Source: Pseudomonadota bacterium
GTDB lineage: Bacteria > Pseudomonadota > Alphaproteobacteria > Rhizobiales > Hyphomicrobiaceae
Reading direction: 5' to 3'
Assembly (NCBI GenBank): GCA_021813195.1
Contig: JAKALI010000076.1
Coordinates: 1 to 11,051, forward strand
Length of the DNA stretch: 11,051 nt
Part shown: positions 6,631 through 11,051 of the stretch, in pieces
How the letters are laid out: every line of letters starts with the position of its first letter
Numbering within the stretch: the stretch's first letter is position 1
Program-made: the position numbers and the translations under genes
The notes under the pieces: generated by a model
Database searches by the model: none
Seen by the model: only the letters and a program-made list of their open reading frames with translations
What the model was told of the DNA's origin: nothing

Positions 6631-7386
6631 ATGCTTGAAATTACGAATCTTCATGTGAAGCTCGAAGATGAGGACAAGATGATCCTCAAGGGCCTGTCCC
6701 TAACGGTGCCCAAGGGCGAGGTGCACGCCATCATGGGCCCGAACGGATCGGGCAAGTCGACGCTGGCCCATGTGCTTGCCGGTCGCGATGGGTATGAAGT
6801 CACCGAAGGCGACATTCGTTGGAATGGCCAATCCATTCTCGACATGGAGCCGGAGGAACGGGCAGCTGCAGGTGTTTTTCTCGCGTTCCAGTATCCAATG
6901 GAGATTCCCGGTGTTGCGGGCCTGACCTTCCTGCGCACGGCGGCCAATGCCTTACGCAAGAAACGGGGCGGGCAGGAATTGTCCACACCGGAGTTCATGA
7001 AGATCGTCAAGGACAAGGCTGCAAAGCTCAACATCGACTTTGAAATGCTCAAACGTCCCGTGAACGTCGGTTTTTCGGGTGGCGAGAAGAAGCGCTCGGA
7101 AATCCTCCAGATGGCGCTGTTGGAGCCGACGCTGTGTGTCCTCGACGAAACGGATTCGGGTCTTGATATCGATGCTCTGAAAATTGTCTCTGAGGGCGTG
7201 AATGCCCTGCGCGGCCCCGATCGGGCAATGCTCGTCATCACGCACTATCAGCGTTTGCTCAACCACATCGTGCCCGATCGCGTGCATGTACTGGCGGACG
7301 GGCGCATTCAGAAGAGCGGCGGAAAGGAGCTAGCGTTGGAACTGGAACGGTCCGGTTATGCAGGCTTCACTGGCAAGGCCGCCTAA
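6631..7386 (+). CDS. sufC: Fe-S assembly ATPase SufC
   Basis: ABC-type ATPase of 251 aa; two copies bind SufB and SufD, and ATP-driven dimerisation changes the scaffold so that a cluster can form. All ABC motifs are intact: Walker A GPNGSGKST (36-44, Lys42), Q-loop AFQYPMEIPG (Gln87), signature FSGGEKKR (148-155), Walker B LCVLDETDSGLD (168-179, Asp172; Glu173 as the catalytic base), and the H-loop THYQR (His205). DETDSGLD and FSGGEKKR are SufC hallmarks that separate it from transporter ATPases, and no membrane partner gene is present. The ATG at 6631 is preceded by GGAG (6618-6621) at a 9-nt spacing. The stop codon TAA shares its last A with the ATG of the next gene, suggesting coupled translation with sufD. 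Length and N-terminus match the family. Confidence 0.98.
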   Translation: MLEITNLHVKLEDEDKMILKGLSLTVPKGEVHAIMGPNGSGKSTLAHVLAGRDGYEVTEGDIRWNGQSILDMEPEERAAAGVFLAFQYPMEIPGVAGLTFLRTAANALRKKRGGQELSTPEFMKIVKDKAAKLNIDFEMLKRPVNVGFSGGEKKRSEILQMALLEPTLCVLDETDSGLDIDALKIVSEGVNALRGPDRAMLVITHYQRLLNHIVPDRVHVLADGRIQKSGGKELALELERSGYAGFTGKAA

Positions 7387-8762
7387 TGGTCCAGCGAAGC
7401 GCATTTTCTGCGGAACAGGCAGCGGTCAACATCGAGCAGGCGAAGGCAGCACGCAACATGACGATGCAGGTGATAAGAACGAAGGCCGAGCAGGCGCTTC
7501 TTGAGATGATGGAGGGCCACGCTTCAAGCCTGCCTGGTGGTCCGGCAATGGGTGCTGCCCGCCGCGAAGCGATCGGTCGCTTTGCTGCGGTGGGATTGCC
7601 CAGTCGGCGCATCGAGGAGTGGAAGTACAGCGACGTACGCAGCGCCTTCAAGGAGGCCAGTCCGCTAATGTTCTGGCGTCCCGGCCCTGCTGCTGCCGGT
7701 CGCGTGGCGGTCGATTTGGCGGGATATGAAATCTGCTTCCTCGATGGGCGTTGCACCGATAGAACCGCCGACAGCGTCTCGTCGGTTGTTAGCGTGCAAC
7801 CTATTTCCGCAGCATCCGGGCCTTTGCCGGATTGGGTTGAGCGCAACGTGGCTGATCCGCGAATGCTTGCAGGCGGGGAGCTTGCGCTCAATACCGCGCT
7901 GTTTTCAGACGGCGCGATGATCGATGTCGCTGATGGTGCTGAACTCGAGGTGCCGGTCGTCGTCGTGGCGGATGCGTTGTCCCAGCAGCCCGGACTTCAG
8001 GTTCTGCGCCACGTCGTGCGTGTGGGCAAAGGTGCCAAGGCCACGATCATCGAGATCGACCGCGCTGGCCGCACGGCTCAGCGACAAACGAGCAGCGTGA
8101 CCCAGATCCTGGTTGGTGACGGCGCCCACGTGGTGCATGTCAAGATCACGGATGCGCGTGCGGGGTCGCTGCATTTGGGTCACTGGCATGCCGAACTCGG
8201 GCGTGAAGCATGCTATCAGCCCGTCCACCTGACGGTTGGCGAAGGCTTTGTACGTCACGGACTGAATGTCGCCTTCAACGGGGAACACACGACGTTTGAT
8301 TTTGCCGGCGCCTCCATCGTGCATGGATCGGGTCACGCCGACACAACACTTCTGGTTGATCACCGCGTGCCGCATTGCACCAGCAGAGAGCTCTACAAAG
8401 CCGTCCTCGATGGGGCTGCCCGCGCTGTGTTCCAGGGCAAGGTCATCGTTCAACCCGGAGCGCAGAAGACGGATGGCAAGCAGATGGCGCAAGCCCTAAT
8501 GCTGTCGCCCGATGCAGAATTCGACTCCAAGCCCGAATTGGAAATCTACGCCGACGACGTGGTATGCGGGCATGGATCGACCGCGGCCGAAATCGATCCT
8601 GACCTTGTGTTCTATTGCACCTCGCGCGGCATCCCGGCTCAGCAGGCGCGCGCGCTTCTGATCTGGTCATTCGTGGCCGAGGCGATCGAGAAGGTCGAGG
8701 ACGAAGCTGTAAGCAGCTTGCTGACACGGCTCGCGCGCGAAAGCCTAGGCTTGGACATGTGA
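7386..8762 (+). CDS. sufD: Fe-S cluster assembly protein SufD
   Basis: Paralogue and partner of SufB in the SufBC2D scaffold, implicated in iron acquisition and cluster formation at the SufB interface. It is 458 aa if started at 7386. The N-terminal part contains GLPSRRIEEWKYSDVR (70-85), the family helical motif; the beta-helix core and C-terminal region contain FNGEHTTFDFAGASIVHGSGHADT (297-320), HCTSRELYKAVLDG (330-343), FQGKVIVQPGAQKTDGKQ (349-366) and YADDVVCGHGSTA (388-400). C394 and H396 match the Cys358/His360 pair important in E. coli SufD. YCTSRGIPAQQARALLIWSF (410-429) is the SufC-binding end. The ATG at 7386 overlaps the sufC stop (TAATG) with AAGG 8 nt upstream. An alternative ATG at 7458 gives 434 aa, nearer the E. 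coli length of 423, and begins MTMQVIRTKAEQAL, which resembles usual SufD N-termini. The first 24 residues may therefore not be translated. Confidence 0.96.
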   Translation: MVQRSAFSAEQAAVNIEQAKAARNMTMQVIRTKAEQALLEMMEGHASSLPGGPAMGAARREAIGRFAAVGLPSRRIEEWKYSDVRSAFKEASPLMFWRPGPAAAGRVAVDLAGYEICFLDGRCTDRTADSVSSVVSVQPISAASGPLPDWVERNVADPRMLAGGELALNTALFSDGAMIDVADGAELEVPVVVVADALSQQPGLQVLRHVVRVGKGAKATIIEIDRAGRTAQRQTSSVTQILVGDGAHVVHVKITDARAGSLHLGHWHAELGREACYQPVHLTVGEGFVRHGLNVAFNGEHTTFDFAGASIVHGSGHADTTLLVDHRVPHCTSRELYKAVLDGAARAVFQGKVIVQPGAQKTDGKQMAQALMLSPDAEFDSKPELEIYADDVVCGHGSTAAEIDPDLVFYCTSRGIPAQQARALLIWSFVAEAIEKVEDEAVSSLLTRLARESLGLDM

Positions 8763-8792
8763 CGGTTCGGTCAATGTTCGATCAAGCCGGAT

Positions 8793-8799
8793 AGAAGGG
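8793..8799 (+). promoter_or_regulatory. Ribosome binding site deciding the sufS start
   Basis: AGAAGGG is placed 8 nt before the ATG at 8808. A GTG at 8799, in frame, overlaps this site and is unlikely to be used. Confidence 0.65.
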
Positions 8800-8807
8800 T
8801 GATACCG

Positions 8808-10082
8808 ATGACCAGCGCAGCCCGCCAGATTGATCATGTGACGCACACGAGGGGAAGCGCCGCAGAGCTCGATGTGGCGCGGCTGAGAGCGGATTTCCCG
8901 ATCTTGTTTCGTGAAGTCTACGGCAAGCCGCTCATCTATCTCGATAATGGGGCGAGTGCGCAGAAGCCGCTGCCCGTCCTTGAGGCGATGGATCACGCCT
9001 ACCGCTTCGAATACGCCAACGTCCACCGCGGGCTGCATTATCTCTCAAATGTCGCCACGACGCGTATGGAGGATGCGCGCGAGACGGTCCGGCAATTCTT
9101 CAATGCCCCGAGCGTGGAGGAGATTATTTTCACCCGCAATGCGACGGATGCCATAAATCTTGTGGCGACGTCGTTTGGCGGCATGGTGCTTGGCGAGGGC
9201 GATGAGGTTGTTCTCTCGATCATGGAACACCACTCCAACATCGTGCCATGGCATTTTCATCGCGAGCGTAATGGGGCTGTCATCAAGTGGGCGCCGATGT
9301 CGGACAGCGGCGAATTCTTGCTCGATGCTTTCGAGCGCCTCCTTGGCCCGCGCACCCGCATGATCGCTATCACGCATATGTCGAACGTGCTGGGCACGGT
9401 GGTGCCCGTCAAGGAGGTCGTCCGCATCGCACACGCGCGTGGCATCCCTGTCCTCGTTGATGGCAGCCAGGCAGCTGTCCATTTGCCGGTGGACGTGCAA
9501 GATCTCGGTTGCGATTTCTACGTCGCTACGGGCCACAAGCTCTATGGTCCGTCCGGCATCGGCGTGCTCTACGCTAAACGCGAGCATCTCGACCGCATGC
9601 CGCCTTATCAGGGTGGTGGGGAGATGATCGAGACCGTTGCCGTTGATCGCATCACTTACGCGGCCCCGCCGCACAAGTTCGAGGCGGGTACCCCGCCGAT
9701 TGTCGAGACGGTCGGACTGGGCGCCGCGCTGACCTACATGATGCAGCAGGAACGCGATGCGATTGTGCGCCACGAGTCGGATTTAATTGCGTACGCGCAT
9801 GCACGCGCGCAGGACTATTGTTGGCTCACCCCGTACGGTACCACGACCGGCAAAGGTGCAATTTTCGCCTTCAATGTGGACGGGCTGCATCCGCACGATG
9901 TGGCGACGATCGTGGATCGTTCCGGCATTGCAATCCGCGCGGGGCATCATTGTGCGCAGCCGTTGATGGCGCGTCTGGGTGTCACGGCCACCTGCCGGGC
10001 GTCGTTCGCGATGTACAACACGCGCGCGGAAATCGATCAGTTGTTCGCAGCTTTGCAGAAAGCGCGCGACCTGTTTGCGTAA
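8808..10082 (+). CDS. sufS: Cysteine desulfurase SufS (group II)
   Basis: PLP enzyme of 424 aa that mobilises sulfur from cysteine for the SUF scaffold, normally passing the persulfide to SufE or SufU. Motifs in order: IYLDNGASAQKP (43-54), NVHRGLHYLS (71-80), IFTRNATDAINLVA (107-120), MEHHSNIVPW (139-148, His141 stacking on PLP), THMSNVLGT (189-197), LVDGSQAAVH (216-225, Asp218 and Gln221), ATGHKLYGPSG with PLP lysine K244, FEAGTPP (291-297), RAGHHCAQP with active Cys382, and RASFAMYNT (398-406). The RxGHHC context marks group II (SufS/CsdA), so it is not redundant in type with the IscS-like enzyme at 3875. Its length is typical (E. coli SufS is 406). It follows sufD by 45 bp and its TAA stop overlaps the first possible sufT ATG. 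No sufE or sufU gene is visible, so the sulfur acceptor must be encoded elsewhere if one is used. Confidence 0.98.
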   Translation: MTSAARQIDHVTHTRGSAAELDVARLRADFPILFREVYGKPLIYLDNGASAQKPLPVLEAMDHAYRFEYANVHRGLHYLSNVATTRMEDARETVRQFFNAPSVEEIIFTRNATDAINLVATSFGGMVLGEGDEVVLSIMEHHSNIVPWHFHRERNGAVIKWAPMSDSGEFLLDAFERLLGPRTRMIAITHMSNVLGTVVPVKEVVRIAHARGIPVLVDGSQAAVHLPVDVQDLGCDFYVATGHKLYGPSGIGVLYAKREHLDRMPPYQGGGEMIETVAVDRITYAAPPHKFEAGTPPIVETVGLGAALTYMMQQERDAIVRHESDLIAYAHARAQDYCWLTPYGTTTGKGAIFAFNVDGLHPHDVATIVDRSGIAIRAGHHCAQPLMARLGVTATCRASFAMYNTRAEIDQLFAALQKARDLFA

Positions 10083-10124
10083 TGGGAGCGATGGGAGTGC
10101 GCGGCATGGACGAAGGTGCCAAAC

Positions 10125-10130
10125 GGGAGG
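10125..10130 (+). promoter_or_regulatory. Strong ribosome binding site supporting the sufT start at 10139
   Basis: GGGAGG sits 8 nt before the ATG at 10139, the best Shine-Dalgarno match in this junction. A second good site, GGGAG at 10093-10097, is 8 nt before an in-frame ATG at 10106. Confidence 0.55.
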
Positions 10131-10138
10131 GCGAGGGG

Positions 10139-10558
10139 ATGAGTGGATCGGAGGCTGCCTCGCCCCAGGTCCACAACCGCGAGCGTCCCCGCGCGCCGAG
10201 CGTTGCCGAAGGCGGCACACCCGTTGAGGGCTCAGCGCTTTCGCAAGAAGAGCTCGACGAGCTGACGAGCGGGATCATCAAAGCCTTGAAGAGCGTCTAT
10301 GATCCCGAGATCCCCGCTGACATCTACGAGCTGGGACTGATCTACAATATCGATGTTTCCGACGATCGCCACGTGTCCGTTCTGATGACACTTACCGCAC
10401 CAGGGTGTCCGGTGGCGGGAGAAATGCCGATGTGGGTGGAGAATGCTGTGGCCGCGGTGCCTGGCGTTCAAGGTGTCTCGGTCACACTGACGTTCGATCC
10501 GCCGTGGGATCAGTCGCGCATGTCGGACGAAGCGCGTCTCGCGATCAACATGTTCTGA
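10139..10558 (+). CDS. sufT: SUF-associated MIP18/DUF59 maturation factor SufT
   Basis: Small cytoplasmic protein of the MIP18 (DUF59) family linked to Fe-S cluster maturation or transfer, especially when Fe-S demand is high. With the ATG at 10139 it has 139 aa. Residues 1-36 are polar and low in complexity, probably disordered; the globular domain starts at about 38. Family landmarks are KSVYDPEIPADIYELGLIY (51-69), MTLTAPGCPVAGEMP (83-97) with the conserved Cys90, and the end FDPPWDQSRMSDEARLAINMF (119-139). In-frame ATGs at 10082 (TAATG overlap with sufS, 158 aa), 10091 and 10106 (150 aa) are all possible. I favour 10139 for its ribosome binding site, but coupling to the sufS stop supports 10082. 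The domain itself is unambiguous. The gene converges on fumC with 55 bp between, in which I see no clear intrinsic terminator. It is the last gene of the operon here; many alphaproteobacterial suf operons have an A-type carrier next. Confidence 0.92.
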   Translation: MSGSEAASPQVHNRERPRAPSVAEGGTPVEGSALSQEELDELTSGIIKALKSVYDPEIPADIYELGLIYNIDVSDDRHVSVLMTLTAPGCPVAGEMPMWVENAVAAVPGVQGVSVTLTFDPPWDQSRMSDEARLAINMF

Positions 10559-10613
10559 TATCGTGCGACGCGTTTCATCGGGCATACGTGGACATGCGAT
10601 TTGCGGGCGGGCC

Positions 10614-11051
10614 TCACGCCGGATCGGGGCCGATCATCTTCTCCGGCCGCACGATGGCGTCGAAATCCTCAGCAGGAATGCCATCTTTGATCGCTTCCTC
10701 CCGGAGCGTCGTCCCGTTTTTATGCGCCGATTTGGCGATTTTTGCCGCCCGATCGTAGCCGTACTTTTCCTTCAGCGGCGTGACGAGCATCAGGGAGTTG
10801 GCAAGTCCCTTGGCAATGTTATCGAGCCGCGGTTCGATCCCAACGACGCAATTGTCCGTGAACGACACCGCCGCGTCGGCGAGGAGCTGTACCGACTGCA
10901 GAAAATTGTAGGCCATCATCGGGTTGTAAACATTGAGCTCGAAGTGGCCCTGCGAGCCCGCGAAGGCGATGGCGGTGTTGTTGCCCAGAATATGCGCGCA
11001 CACCTGGGTCATCGCCTCGCACTGCGTGGGATTGACTTTCCCGGGCATGAT
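10614..11051 (-). CDS. fumC: Class II fumarate hydratase, C-terminal part (cut by window edge)
   Basis: FumC interconverts fumarate and malate in the TCA cycle and, unlike class I fumarases, needs no Fe-S cluster. Only the last ~146 residues are in the window; the open frame continues past base 11051, so the Met at 11048 is internal. The visible start [13 protein letters not shown] is the superfamily signature loop (its preceding GSS lies outside), carrying the Lys and Asn of the substrate-binding KVN. The following [22 protein letters not shown] and [16 protein letters not shown] segments are typical of FumC, and the C-terminus has NSLMLVTPL and the [18 protein letters not shown] helix. Aspartase and argininosuccinate lyase share the fold, but [11 protein letters not shown] and [10 protein letters not shown] point to fumarase. 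It runs toward sufT on the opposite strand, so it is not part of the suf operon; its promoter is outside the window. Confidence 0.94.
   Translation of the reverse strand: MMPGKVNPTQCEAMTQVCAHILGNNTAIAFAGSQGHFELNVYNPMMAYNFLQSVQLLADAAVSFTDNCVVGIEPRLDNIAKGLANSLMLVTPLKEKYGYDRAAKIAKSAHKNGTTLREEAIKDGIPAEDFDAIVRPEKMIGPDPA

Noticed and set aside
7905..8492. Antisense open frame (195 codons) opposite sufD
   Set aside because: Shadow of sufD; composition typical of a reverse-complement frame.
9045..9773. Antisense open frame (242 codons) opposite sufS
   Set aside because: Shadow of sufS with no family motifs and no ribosome binding site context.
9818..10081. Upstream extension of the sufT frame into sufS
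   Set aside because: The bases are needed for the conserved C-terminal part of SufS including its active Cys; the sufT frame there is a shadow.
1..11051. A previously undescribed system, mobile element, CRISPR array or tRNA
   Set aside because: Every sizeable coding region belongs to a known family, the operon is a recognised SUF arrangement, and I saw no spaced repeats, transposase or integrase motifs, or tRNA-like sequence.

Overview
The window is a GC-rich chromosomal segment from a proteobacterium. It is most likely an alphaproteobacterium of the Hyphomicrobiales/Rhizobiales type, because the order iscR - cysteine desulfurase - sufB - sufC - sufD - sufS - sufT is, from memory, typical of that class. 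This placement is inferred from gene order and protein style, not from a search.

Layout. Positions 1-1032 (+) hold most of anmK (anhydro-N-acetylmuramic acid kinase, cell-wall recycling), cut at its 5' end by the window edge. It converges on a membrane-anchored M28 metallopeptidase (1058-2065, -). An alpha/beta hydrolase with a highly charged Lys/Arg-Glu tail follows (2323-3072, -). A 347-bp divergent intergenic region (3073-3419) carries a plausible sigma-70 promoter whose -35 box sits inside a sequence resembling a type-1 IscR operator. From there the SUF operon runs along the + strand: iscR (3420), IscS-type cysteine desulfurase (3875), sufB (5066), sufC (6631), sufD (7386), sufS (8808) and sufT (10139, several nested starts possible). 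Several junctions overlap (ATGA between iscR and the desulfurase; TAATG between sufC and sufD, and possibly between sufS and sufT), which suggests one translationally coupled transcript. The window ends in the C-terminal part of a class II fumarase (fumC, 10614-11051, -) converging on sufT.

How the genes work together. The two PLP desulfurases take sulfur from cysteine. SufB, SufC and SufD form the ATP-driven scaffold on which Fe-S clusters are built. SufT (MIP18/DUF59 family) helps cluster maturation or transfer. The Rrf2-family regulator, with three Cys and one His as candidate cluster ligands, probably senses Fe-S status and represses its own operon through the promoter operator. No SufE, SufU, IscU or A-type carrier (SufA/IscA) gene is in the window. 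FumC is the Fe-S-independent fumarase, so its position beside an Fe-S assembly operon is suggestive but unproven.

I found no tRNA, rRNA, CRISPR array, insertion sequence or phage gene, and no previously undescribed system. The points worth a second look are the IscR-like operator, the unusual Cys spacing in IscR, a Gly replacing a normally conserved PLP-contact Asn in the first desulfurase, the charged hydrolase tail, the nested sufT starts, and the missing A-type carrier.
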